Source: Paraclostridium tenue (lineage in GTDB: Bacteria; Bacillota; Clostridia; Peptostreptococcales; Peptostreptococcaceae). Taken from it: a stretch of DNA of 60,043 nt. Shown here piece by piece: positions 1-7,893 of this stretch. The first letter of the stretch is position 1, and the number at the start of each line of letters is the position of its first letter. The notes under the pieces were generated by a model. It ran no database searches. It was not told the DNA's origin and saw only the letters and a program-made list of their open reading frames with translations. The position numbers were made by a program, and so were the translations under genes. The stretch lies in assembly GCF_039521565.1 (NCBI RefSeq), contig NZ_BAAACP010000015.1:1-60043 (forward strand). Direction: 5' to 3'.

Positions 1-552
1 GCTTTTGTTTCTTGGTAATAGTAATTTCCATATGCTAAATTATTGAATACTACTTTACCATCTTTACCTGTTACTGCCTTTGCTACTTCTTTTTTATTTA
101 AATCAAATATTGTAAATTCTGTTCCTTCTAATACTTTCTTAGCATCCTTTGAATCTACCTTCGTTATTTCTATACTTCCAACTATCTTATCATTAACTGC
201 AGTTTTTTCTATTACTTGATTATTTGTAGCTATTTCAAATGTATACATCTTGTTATCTATCGTATATCCTTCTGGTGCTTTTGTTTCTTGATAATAGTAA
301 TTTCCATATCTTAAGTTGTTAAACACTACTTTACCATCTTTATTTGTTACTGCTTTTGATACTTCTTTTTTATTTGAATCAAATATTGTAAATTCTGTTC
401 CTTCTAATACTTTCTTAGCATCTTTTGAATCTACTTTTGTTATTTGTATACTTCCTTTTATCTTTGTATCTACTACTTTTACTGTATTAGTTTTTTCTGA
501 TTCAACTACTATATTCTGATTTTTAGCTAAATTGTATCCTTCTGGAGCTTTA
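1..552 (-). repeat. Near-identical 276-bp tandem coding repeats in the adhesin
   Basis: The block starting at 1 recurs at 277 with the same reading frame (92 residues per unit). The shared segment runs from the APEGY box through a KDGKVVFNNL motif to the VLEGTEFTIFD motif. High DNA identity suggests recent duplication and possible copy-number variation. Exact outer boundaries are uncertain because the array runs off the window. Confidence 0.75.
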
Positions 553-2342
553 ACTTCAACTACTTGATAATCACCTTGCTTAACATTATCAAATATTGCT
601 ATCCCTTGAGAATTTGTAGTTTTTGTATCTACTACTTTTCCATTTTGTACTAAGTTGAATCTTGCACCTTCTAAAACTTTTCCATCTTCATTTGTTTTGT
701 TTATTACAACTTTTCCTGTCGTTACCATAAGTTCATCCTCTGCAACAACTTTAACTATTTTACTATTTTCTGTAACCTCAAATGTTATAGGTGTACTATC
801 AAGTTTATAACCTTTAGGTGCTACCTTTTCAACTAATTTATAATTACCATAAGGTAGTTCTAACTCTACAGGACTATTTGATGAAGTAATGATATCTTTA
901 ACAACTTGTCCATAAACATCCTTTACTGGATTACCATTTGAATCAGTAAGTGAGTAAACTGCACCTGATAACATTTTTTGAGTCTTGTCACCTTTTTCAA
1001 TTTTTATTATTTCAACTCTTGGACTCTTTATAGTTACAACTTCATCAGTTGGATTTCCATTTACGTAAGCAGTATTTGAAACTGCCTCTCCTGTTCCAAC
1101 TTCTTTCATATTAGCTTGAATAGTAATATATGCATCATCTCCTGGATTTATATCCGCCTTATCATTAACTGCATTTAATTCTTTTGTTTGATCATTATAT
1201 GTAACAGTAAACTGCCCTGTTTGATCTATCTTAATATCAGTCAGCCTCGAATCTAATTTGTCTTTCACATGCATTGTATTCTTTAAAAAGTGTCCTGCTG
1301 AATCAAATGCTATTTTATATTCTATGTTTTGATCCTTTTCATCATTAGTTATATTAGTTTTATTTACAGTTTTATAGACATTTATAGCCCCTGCTCCTGC
1401 TGCTAACTTAACTGTAGCACTAGAATCATTATTTTTCCCATTATATGTTAATTTTGCTTTATTTACATATCTAATGTCTTTTGGAGGATTTGGTAATATC
1501 AAAGTATTATAATTAACAGAATAGCTATCATTATATATATCCCCAAGATCTATTTTTAGAGAATCTTTTTCAGCTATAAGTTTTCCAAATTTTAAAAGAT
1601 CATTAGTTATATCTCTATCTACTCCACTTTCATAGTCATGTTGAATTATACTTATACTATTTTTATCTAAAACCATTCCCTCTGGAATTTGGTCCTCAAA
1701 GTAAGCATCACCCATTTGTCCGTTTTGATCTCTATTTATTTCTACATAGTATCTAACTGGTTTATTTATATCTGTTATAAGCCCTTCTCCCTTAGAGTCT
1801 CGTGGTAAATATGAACCTTTGTACATAAGTGGATTTGATCCTCCACCTGTTGATTCTTCTCTACCTTCACCTGTTAATGTAACAGTTTCTGTATCTCCAT
1901 TAGTATTTATAACAATAGGGTATTCTCCATCTTTAATATTTTTATCACCAACCATTGTTACACTTAAATATCCCTCTAATGCATTTTTTATATTATCATT
2001 AAATATTAACTTTAATACTCCAGTATTAGGATTATATTCTTGCCCTGAAAAATGCTTATCTGAACATACTGGGTTAACATCTCTAAAGATCTTAGGCAGT
2101 GTTATAGTAATACTATCTCCTGGGGTAATTTTGCTTGGATCTTTAATTTTATAATCAATTCTGAAAGTTTTAATCATACCTGCTCTTACAGTATAATCAT
2201 CAAATGTTGCACTTGTTATTTCAACTGAAGGACTATTAGATACATCTTCAGCATATACCATTATCCCTGGTGAAATAAGATTTAAAATCATACTAAACAC
2301 AAACACTAAACTTAATATTGCCTTATTTTTTCCTTTTCTCAA
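1..2342 (-). CDS. Secreted adhesin with Cna-B/SpaA-like repeats (partial, C-terminus outside the window)
   Basis: About 780 residues are visible and the frame is open at the left edge. Translation should begin at TTG 2342: an AGAGGTGAT ribosome site lies just upstream, and the first residues form a signal peptide (RKGKNK, hydrophobic core, cut near VYA-EDV at about residue 30). Residues ~30-435 resemble collagen-binding-type adhesin modules of Gram-positive surface proteins. From ~437 there are at least four Cna-B/SpaA-like beta-sandwich repeats, each ending in a VEVKAPEGY or YQETKAPEGY type box, the usual setting for isopeptide-forming Lys/Asn/Glu. The last two visible repeats are nearly identical with a 276-bp period. 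A sortase signal would be expected beyond the window. Expression appears to be governed by three c-di-GMP-II riboswitches in the leader. Family is clear; the ligand is unknown. Confidence 0.85.
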   Translation of the reverse strand, partial: MRKGKNKAILSLVFVFSMILNLISPGIMVYAEDVSNSPSVEITSATFDDYTVRAGMIKTFRIDYKIKDPSKITPGDSITITLPKIFRDVNPVCSDKHFSGQEYNPNTGVLKLIFNDNIKNALEGYLSVTMVGDKNIKDGEYPIVINTNGDTETVTLTGEGREESTGGGSNPLMYKGSYLPRDSKGEGLITDINKPVRYYVEINRDQNGQMGDAYFEDQIPEGMVLDKNSISIIQHDYESGVDRDITNDLLKFGKLIAEKDSLKIDLGDIYNDSYSVNYNTLILPNPPKDIRYVNKAKLTYNGKNNDSSATVKLAAGAGAINVYKTVNKTNITNDEKDQNIEYKIAFDSAGHFLKNTMHVKDKLDSRLTDIKIDQTGQFTVTYNDQTKELNAVNDKADINPGDDAYITIQANMKEVGTGEAVSNTAYVNGNPTDEVVTIKSPRVEIIKIEKGDKTQKMLSGAVYSLTDSNGNPVKDVYGQVVKDIITSSNSPVELELPYGNYKLVEKVAPKGYKLDSTPITFEVTENSKIVKVVAEDELMVTTGKVVINKTNEDGKVLEGARFNLVQNGKVVDTKTTNSQGIAIFDNVKQGDYQVVEVKAPEGYNLAKNQNIVVESEKTNTVKVVDTKIKGSIQITKVDSKDAKKVLEGTEFTIFDSNKKEVSKAVTNKDGKVVFNNLRYGNYYYQETKAPEGYTIDNKMYTFEIATNNQVIEKTAVNDKIVGSIEITKVDSKDAKKVLEGTEFTIFDLNKKEVAKAVTGKDGKVVFNNLAYGNYYYQETK

Positions 2343-2363
2343 ATGATCACCTCTTTTTTTCAA

Positions 2364-2470
2364 TAAAAAAAGCTATACTTACATGTTTGTAAATATAGCC
2401 GGTTGCATCACTAACTCCATATATCCCAGATGCCCACATACAGAATATACTTCTTCGTTTCTTGTTTATT
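2364..2470 (-). promoter_or_regulatory. c-di-GMP-II riboswitch, copy 3 (gene-proximal), with terminator
   Basis: Read on the minus strand it has the class II hallmarks: a GAAACGAAGAAG segment, GGGCAUC pairing with GAUGC, the GAGUUAGUGAUGCAACCGG core, and a P1 strand CUAUAUUU that can pair with upstream AAAUAAG-like sequence. The same P1 3' strand starts a terminator hairpin (GCUAUA...UAUAGC, 2371-2399) followed by a U tract. The two folds exclude each other, so ligand binding should allow read-through (ON switch). The U tract ends about 12 nt before the adhesin ribosome site. Confidence 0.86.
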
Positions 2471-2481
2471 AAATTTTAGAA

Positions 2482-2587
2482 CAAAAAAGGCTATACCTAC
2501 AGTTTGTAAATATAGCCGGTTGCATCACTAACTCCATATATTCCAGATGCCCACATACAGAATATACTTCTTCGTTTCTTATTTGTT
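2482..2587 (-). promoter_or_regulatory. c-di-GMP-II riboswitch, copy 2 (middle), with terminator
   Basis: Same architecture as its neighbours. The ACCGG core sits exactly 117 bp from that of each flanking copy. The terminator stem is the longest of the three (GGCUAUA...UAUAGCC, 2489-2516) and is followed by U6. Aptamer core bases are unchanged relative to copies 1 and 3; differences fall in loops and linkers. Confidence 0.86.
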
Positions 2588-2599
2588 AAATTTTAGAAC

Positions 2600-2704
2600 A
2601 AAAAAAGCTATATCTACAATTTGTAAATATAGCCGGTTGCATCACTAACTCCATATATTCCAGATGCCCACATACAGAATATACTTCTTCATTTCTTATT
2701 TATT
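2600..2704 (-). promoter_or_regulatory. c-di-GMP-II riboswitch, copy 1 (promoter-proximal), with terminator
   Basis: First unit transcribed. It carries GAAAUGAAGAAG, GGGCAUC/GAUGC and the GAGUUAGUGAUGCAACCGG core. Its terminator (GCUAUAU...AUAUAGC, 2607-2633, then a U tract) shares bases with the P1 3' strand, again predicting c-di-GMP-dependent antitermination. All three copies have their own terminator, so RNA polymerase must pass three decision points. Confidence 0.86.
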
Positions 2705-2719
2705 TAATTTTACTAAAAT

Positions 2720-2748
2720 AGTTTATCAAATTTCGACACTATTTTCAA
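2720..2748 (-). promoter_or_regulatory. Sigma-A-type promoter for the riboswitch array and adhesin
   Basis: TTGAAA (2748-2743) and TAAACT (2725-2720) are separated by 17 bp. The expected start at about 2712 lies just upstream of the first aptamer, which fits a single transcript through all three switches. Confidence 0.6.
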
Positions 2749-2773
2749 TATTATTATTAATTTACTTATAAAT

Positions 2774-4231
2774 CTAACAATTAGAATTATCTCTTCTTAC
2801 TTTAACTAATTTTTTCTTTATACTTATTTCTTTATATTTTTTTAAAAACATTTCACCTTTATGATTTAATAAGTCAACATAAGAGCATAAGTCACAAACT
2901 TCTATAACACCTATATCTTCATTATTTATGCCTTCAATATTACTAAAAGTCCCAACAATATCTAAAACTCTTATTTTCTTCTTTTTACCTGCATTTAAGT
3001 ATATTCTAGTTACTTCACTATGAACTTTTTTATCTTTCTTTTTTACCTTCTTGTTATTTAATAATATACTTGAAGCTTTCTCAAACTTAGCTTTTCCTTT
3101 TGTTATATCTTCACTACTTAATTCATTAATAATGTTTATTTCATGACCAGTATATTTTATTATCTCATCTATATATTTTTTATCTTTTTCATTAACCATA
3201 GTTATAGCTTTTCCATACTTATCTTTTCTTCCTGTTCTTCCTATTCTATGTATATAATTTTCTTTATCTGTAGGAACATCGTAATTTATAACTAAAGATA
3301 CATCATCTATATGTATTCCTCTACTTGCTACATCTGTACTAACTAAAATATTATACTTACCTTCTTTAAAATCTTTGATTACAAATATACGCTTTTCTTG
3401 AGACATATCTCCATGAAGTTGTTCAACTAAAAAGTTGTCTTTTTTCATCTTGTTGTATAATTTAGTTACTCTATCTTTAGTATTTAAAAATACTATAGTA
3501 GTTTTGGGATTATGATAATATATTATATTTTTTAATGAATTATATTTTTCTTCTTCTTTTAAATAAACTAGCTTTTCTTCTATTTGTTTTTTATCTAGTT
3601 CTTCATCATTTTCAATTTCTATCATACTGTGATTTATCATATATTTATTGTATATATATGATATATCTTTATCTATAGTTGCTGAAAATAATCCTATGGC
3701 AGTCTCTTTAGGTATGTTATTAAATATAAACTCCATATCATCTATAAATCCTTTATTAAGCATTTTATCAGCTTCATCTATTATAAAATAATTTATATTA
3801 TCTAAGTTTATACTACCTCTATTTATATGATCTATTACTCTTCCAGGTGTAGCAACTACTACATGAACTCTTTGTTTTAGTTCATTTATTTGCTCTTTTA
3901 TAGGTTGTCTTCCAAATATTGCACTACATCTAATTTTTTTTAGTCTTCCAATATTAGATATTTCTTCTTTTACTTGTATAGCTAATTCTCTTGTTGGTAC
4001 AATTATCAATGCTTGTAGATTTTTATTGTTAATATCTATTTTTTCACATATTGGTATTCCAAAACTTGCAGTTTTCCCACTACCAGTTTTTGATTTAACA
4101 ACTATATTTTCTTTATTTAAAAGTTTTGGAATTGATTCACATTGAACTTTAGACGGAATATTATACTCAAGATTATAAATGGCTTTTATTATATCTTTAT
4201 CTAAATTAAAATCTTTAAAATTATTAATCAT
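2774..4231 (-). CDS. dbpA: DEAD-box RNA helicase, DbpA/YxiN-like
   Basis: ATP-dependent RNA helicase of 485 residues. Motif I SKTGSGKT at 47-54, PTREL at 79, ATPGR near 127, DEAD at 152-155, a SAT motif, and HRIGRTGR in the second RecA lobe are all intact. The C-terminal ~75 residues (RVLDIVGTFSNI...) match the DbpA RNA-binding domain that in DbpA/YxiN grips hairpin 92 of 23S rRNA, so a role in large-subunit ribosome assembly is likely. The AAGGTGG ribosome site lies 5-7 bases before ATG 4231; a GTG at 4240 lies inside that site and is an unlikely start. Upstream 4241-4450 is AT-rich and shared with the divergent small gene. Confidence 0.88.
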   Translation of the reverse strand: MINNFKDFNLDKDIIKAIYNLEYNIPSKVQCESIPKLLNKENIVVKSKTGSGKTASFGIPICEKIDINNKNLQALIIVPTRELAIQVKEEISNIGRLKKIRCSAIFGRQPIKEQINELKQRVHVVVATPGRVIDHINRGSINLDNINYFIIDEADKMLNKGFIDDMEFIFNNIPKETAIGLFSATIDKDISYIYNKYMINHSMIEIENDEELDKKQIEEKLVYLKEEEKYNSLKNIIYYHNPKTTIVFLNTKDRVTKLYNKMKKDNFLVEQLHGDMSQEKRIFVIKDFKEGKYNILVSTDVASRGIHIDDVSLVINYDVPTDKENYIHRIGRTGRKDKYGKAITMVNEKDKKYIDEIIKYTGHEINIINELSSEDITKGKAKFEKASSILLNNKKVKKKDKKVHSEVTRIYLNAGKKKKIRVLDIVGTFSNIEGINNEDIGVIEVCDLCSYVDLLNHKGEMFLKKYKEISIKKKLVKVRRDNSNC

Positions 4232-4390
4232 TACTACCACCTTACTTATCTAAATTAAAATTTTTATAGCTATTTATTATATCATATCTTTAAAGTAATA
4301 AATCTTTTTTAATATATTAAACTTATTATCTCTTAAATATTTAATTTCATAATATTATATATTCATAAAAAACAACTTTACTTAATAAAA

Positions 4391-4419
4391 TTTAATATAA
4401 GTTATTATTTTATATTAAA
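4391..4419. repeat. Perfect 10-bp inverted repeat in the leader of the next gene
   Basis: TTTAATATAA (4391-4400) and TTATATTAAA (4410-4419) flank a 9-bp spacer, ending 32 bp before the ATG at 4451. It could be an operator or a leader hairpin. The sequence is pure A+T with few alternatives by composition, so chance is possible. Confidence 0.35.
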
Positions 4420-4450
4420 AATTTTATTATTTTAAAGGAGAATTAAAATT

Positions 4451-4780
4451 ATGTTTGAAATGATAAAACACACTTATAATAATAGATCTATAGCTAGATT
4501 GGACTTAGATAACATTATTCACAATCACTTATACCACAATTGCCCTATGGGAAAGGTATCTGCAAATCTTATTTATGATAATTATAATAATGTAGTTGGA
4601 AAAGTTGATGAAAATGGACTTATATATTCTAACCTAGACTCAAATCCTATAGGAAAAGTTTTAGACAATGGATTTATATATAAAAACAATGATTTAGTTG
4701 GAAAAATTAAATATCCTAAAACATTATCTCCTTACTTAGCTGGAGCTTCATATTTATTATTAATCCATGAAAATAGATAA
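4451..4780 (+). CDS. Small protein with repeated GKV-x-NGxIY beta motifs
   Basis: 109 residues, starting at ATG after an AAAGGAG site with 8-base spacing. The centre is built from short repeats: MGKVSANLIYD, VGKVDENGLIYSN, IGKVLDNGFIYKN and VGKIKY. These resemble the short beta repeats of proteins annotated as '4-fold beta flower'. No signal peptide or clear membrane segment; the C-terminus (LSPYLAGASYLLLIHE) is mildly hydrophobic. No function can be assigned. Confidence 0.7.
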   Translation: MFEMIKHTYNNRSIARLDLDNIIHNHLYHNCPMGKVSANLIYDNYNNVVGKVDENGLIYSNLDSNPIGKVLDNGFIYKNNDLVGKIKYPKTLSPYLAGASYLLLIHENR

Positions 4781-4781
4781 T

Positions 4782-4817
4782 AAAAAAGATGACTAATATA
4801 AACTAGTCATCTTTTTT
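4782..4817. terminator. Bidirectional terminator
   Basis: GATGACTA...TAGTCATC stem flanked by A6 and T6, between convergent genes ending at 4780 and 4828. Confidence 0.85.
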
Positions 4818-4827
4818 ATTATTAAAT

Positions 4828-7023
4828 TTATTGATATTGTTTTTTTAATATATTTTTAAACTCAAAAAATTCAAGTGGTTTAAAATACACATATCCTTGT
4901 ATCATATCACAATTAAATTGTTTTAATATATTTACTTGCTTATTATTTTCTACACCTTCACAAACTACTTTAAAATTAAACTTTTTAGCTAATCTAATTA
5001 TGGTTTTTACAAATATAAAAGTTTTTTTATTTTCCTCTAAATCTATTATCATGCTTCTATCCAATTTTAATATATCTATATCTATTAATTTTAAATTTGA
5101 TAATGTAGAAGTGCCTGTTCCAAAATCATCCATAGAAACTTTTATTCCTAATTTTTTAATTTGATATATTTTATTATTTATATATTCAATATCATTTAGT
5201 GCTGCTGTTTCTGTAATTTCAATTTCTATTAATTCAGGTTCTACATCATATTTTTTAATAGTTTGTTTAATAGATTGAATCAAATCAGCTCTGTATAGTT
5301 CTACTCTTGATAAATTCACAGATATTGGAACTACTTTTTCACCTTTTAATTTACATTTTTTTATATCTTTACAAACTTCTTCAAGTACCCATTTTCCTAT
5401 TAAATTTATGTTTCCATTTTTCTCTGCTATTGGTATAAATACATTTGGACTTATAAATCCTTTTTTATTATGATTCCATCTTATTAATGCCTCTGCCCCA
5501 ACTATCTTTTCATTATGTATATCTACCTTAGGCTGATATACAACTTTAAATTCTCCTGATTCTAGGCCTTTTTTTAATTCACTTTCAACTATAATTTCTT
5601 GATTGATTCTATTTTTTAAAGCTTCATCATATATATAATATGGTTTATTTTTAATCTTTTTTGATTCTATCCTAGCTATATTTGCATTGTCTATAATTTT
5701 ATCAATTTCTTCATTAGCATTTTCTATTATATAAGCTCCCATGTTTAATTTTAAATTTAAATCACTATTATTTGAGCAAACAATATTTAGATAATCATGT
5801 AGTTTCATTAAAAACTTTTCCAAATCTAATTCTTTATCTAATTTAAACATCAAAGCAAATATATTATTAGAAATTCTTCCATGTATATTTTCAAATTTTA
5901 AAATAGTTAATTTTTTACTTATATACTTTATAAGATTATCGCCCTCTTCATACCCAAACACATCATTTATAAATTTTAATCTATTTATATCAATTGATAC
6001 TAAAACATATTTATCGTCACTTTTAGCATTTTTTAGTTTTTCTTTACAATCTATTTTAAACTTTTTTTGATTACTTATGTTAGTTAAACTATCTATATAA
6101 GTAGCTTTTCTTAAAGCTTTTTTGTTTTTAATATACTTTTTATAATTATTAACAACATAAAGTAAGGTAAGTATAAGTATTGTAAATAACGATATATTTA
6201 TTATATTAGTCAAACTTGAAAAAACTTTATTTATAGGTGTTATTGATACTAAATACCAACCATCAGTATTTTCTATATAATTATAATATAAATAAATTCG
6301 CTCATTATTAAAAACACCTAGTTTTGGCTTCTTGCAACTTGCGATATTTGTTTTACCTTCTAGGTTTTTACTTTTGTTATATAATATTTTTAGACCTTCT
6401 CTATTCCTTTCATCACCAATAATTATATTCCCATATTTATCTACTATATATAAACTTCCTTTATATGAATATATACTTTGTTTTAAGCTTAAAGCTATAC
6501 CTTCATAATGGGAAAATCCAACTAAGACTCCCTCTATTTTATCGTTAATTTTAAGTGGAATAGAATATATTATACTATCTTTACCATCAATTATACTTTT
6601 TGTTGGCTCACTTACATAATTCTTCCCCTTAATGCTTTCTTTAAAATAAGTGCTATTACCTACATATATATCTCCATTTCCATAATTTAAATAACCTTCT
6701 TTATTTACAATTCCAATACCTTTAAATGAATTCGAAATATTTGATTTATTAAAAGTATCTAAAAATATTTGTTTTGCTTTTTCCTTACCATATTTATCTA
6801 TATCATAGTTTATATAAGAATTAAAACTTTCTAATTTAGACATATTATTGTTTATATAGGTAGCAATTCTTGCCTCTACTTGTGTGTTTACTTCTGATAT
6901 ATTAATTGCAATTTCTTCTTTTAAGTTTTTATCTACAATCAAAATAAAACTGATACTTATAAATCCTATTATTATTGTACTTTTTAAACTTTCAATAATA
7001 TTTTCATTTAAATTTTTAATCAT
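4828..7023 (-). CDS. Membrane c-di-GMP phosphodiesterase (sensor, degenerate GGDEF, EAL)
   Basis: 731 residues. A transmembrane segment at ~13-30 and another at ~275-297 bracket an extracytoplasmic sensor region of Cache type. A GGDEF-like domain follows (~310-460), but the signature position reads RISNNIF instead of GGDEF, so cyclase activity is unlikely. The EAL domain (~485-731) keeps AEALIRW, the Asn of VNLSR, ITE, DDFGTG, LKLD, CEGVE and QGY, meaning the metal and catalytic residues are present. The likely role is hydrolysis of c-di-GMP to pGpG under control of an external signal. It lies close to an adhesin with c-di-GMP riboswitches. The start at ATG 7023 follows GAAGGGTG. Confidence 0.88.
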   Translation of the reverse strand: MIKNLNENIIESLKSTIIIGFISISFILIVDKNLKEEIAINISEVNTQVEARIATYINNNMSKLESFNSYINYDIDKYGKEKAKQIFLDTFNKSNISNSFKGIGIVNKEGYLNYGNGDIYVGNSTYFKESIKGKNYVSEPTKSIIDGKDSIIYSIPLKINDKIEGVLVGFSHYEGIALSLKQSIYSYKGSLYIVDKYGNIIIGDERNREGLKILYNKSKNLEGKTNIASCKKPKLGVFNNERIYLYYNYIENTDGWYLVSITPINKVFSSLTNIINISLFTILILTLLYVVNNYKKYIKNKKALRKATYIDSLTNISNQKKFKIDCKEKLKNAKSDDKYVLVSIDINRLKFINDVFGYEEGDNLIKYISKKLTILKFENIHGRISNNIFALMFKLDKELDLEKFLMKLHDYLNIVCSNNSDLNLKLNMGAYIIENANEEIDKIIDNANIARIESKKIKNKPYYIYDEALKNRINQEIIVESELKKGLESGEFKVVYQPKVDIHNEKIVGAEALIRWNHNKKGFISPNVFIPIAEKNGNINLIGKWVLEEVCKDIKKCKLKGEKVVPISVNLSRVELYRADLIQSIKQTIKKYDVEPELIEIEITETAALNDIEYINNKIYQIKKLGIKVSMDDFGTGTSTLSNLKLIDIDILKLDRSMIIDLEENKKTFIFVKTIIRLAKKFNFKVVCEGVENNKQVNILKQFNCDMIQGYVYFKPLEFFEFKNILKKQYQ

Positions 7024-7265
7024 TTTACACCCTTCTGTCTTTATTGCTAGCTTTTTGATTTTAAATTTTGATATTTTTTATTAATCTTTAAATCTAAATC
7101 TTTTCACAAAATTTTTTAAAAAGTGTCAATTAGTTAATATTCAAATAAATATACCTTAAATTATCATATTATTTGTATAAGTGTCAATATTTCGAATTTA
7201 TAGTAAAATTTTTCCTTTTTATTATTTAATACCCATATAACCAAATTTATAAAGTAATTTTTTCA

Positions 7266-7302
7266 TAAAAAAACAAATCCTATTTCTAGGATTTGCTTTT
7301 TT
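7266..7302 (-). terminator. Terminator of the fascin-like gene
   Basis: CAAATCCTA...TAGGATTTG stem with A and T tracts on both sides, just after the stop at 7306. Confidence 0.85.
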
Positions 7303-7305
7303 TAA

Positions 7306-7803
7306 TTATTTAACTTCTCTAAACTTAAATCTAGTTCTTTTTCCAGGGTTTTCAGCTCTAGCAACAAGTCTCTTGTCATTATCTCTTACTCTTACATAAT
7401 ACCCATTAGGTGCTTTTAATACATATTCTTTTTCATCTATTTTATACATTTTAAACTTAGTTGCTCCTTTTCTATCAGTATCTGCAACTAAGAAATCTCT
7501 ATTATCAACTCTTATAAAATCTCCACCTGCTTGTCGTATTTTAACTTCATTATCATCTAGCATTATTATTCTAAATATTCCATTTTGATTAACCCTTCTA
7601 CCTGTTGCATAAAGGTAATCATCATCTCCAACTACTACAAACTCGTCTTCTACTATAGATTTTATATTAACTTTTAATTTATTATTGTCTTCCTCTTGTT
7701 TATCTGGGTTTTGTGGAAAATAATACTTTATAAACTCCTCCATCCATGGTGGATATACTATAACCCCATTTTGATCTCTATTTATGTCAAAATTTTTATT
7801 CAT
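7306..7803 (-). CDS. Fascin-like beta-trefoil domain protein
   Basis: 165 residues, no signal peptide. After a ~45-residue N-terminal part (contains INRDQNG and PPWMEEF) come repeated strands with the pattern 'x-Y/F-x-x-V/A...R...F': DDYLYATGRRVNQNGIFRII, GGDFIRVDNRDFLVADTD, and NGYYVRVRDNDKRLVAR followed by RTRFKFREV. This is the spacing of fascin-like/beta-trefoil folds. The molecular role is not deducible. The ribosome site AGGAGG, 6 bases before ATG 7803, is the 3' arm of a 14-bp inverted repeat, so translation may be controlled by leader folding. It could be cotranscribed with the Cys/His-rich gene 90 bp upstream. Confidence 0.62.
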   Translation of the reverse strand: MNKNFDINRDQNGVIVYPPWMEEFIKYYFPQNPDKQEEDNNKLKVNIKSIVEDEFVVVGDDDYLYATGRRVNQNGIFRIIMLDDNEVKIRQAGGDFIRVDNRDFLVADTDRKGATKFKMYKIDEKEYVLKAPNGYYVRVRDNDKRLVARAENPGKRTRFKFREVK

Positions 7804-7807
7804 TATA

Positions 7808-7865
7808 AACCTCCTATTGTCAATTAAATTTTAAACTTTAATATATATTACGACAATAGGAGGTT
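7808..7865 (-). promoter_or_regulatory. 14-bp perfect inverted repeat sequestering the ribosome binding site
   Basis: AACCTCCTATTGTC (7808-7821) and GACAATAGGAGGTT (7852-7865) are perfect complements with a 30-bp spacer. In a transcript entering from upstream, the 5' arm is an exact anti-Shine-Dalgarno for the AGGAGG of the gene starting at 7803. It lacks a long T tract, so an intrinsic terminator is less likely. Confidence 0.6.
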
Positions 7866-7893
7866 AATGGTTCATACTTCCATAATATTTTTA

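Noticed and set aside
316..519. Open frames on the plus strand across the adhesin (also 1819-2154)
   Set aside because: They are antisense to the adhesin, lack ribosome sites and have compositions typical of reverse-frame shadows.
2364..2704. CRISPR-like or transposon-like interpretation of the 117-bp repeats
   Set aside because: Three units without spacers, containing c-di-GMP-II core motifs and terminators, are better explained as riboswitches.
4231..4240. GTG start for the DbpA-like helicase
   Set aside because: The GTG is part of the AAGGTGG ribosome site; the ATG at 4231 is correctly spaced.
1690..7790. Shared INRDQNG peptide and matching DNA in the adhesin (~1730) and the fascin-like protein (~7775)
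   Set aside because: Seven residues in otherwise unrelated contexts; most likely coincidence.
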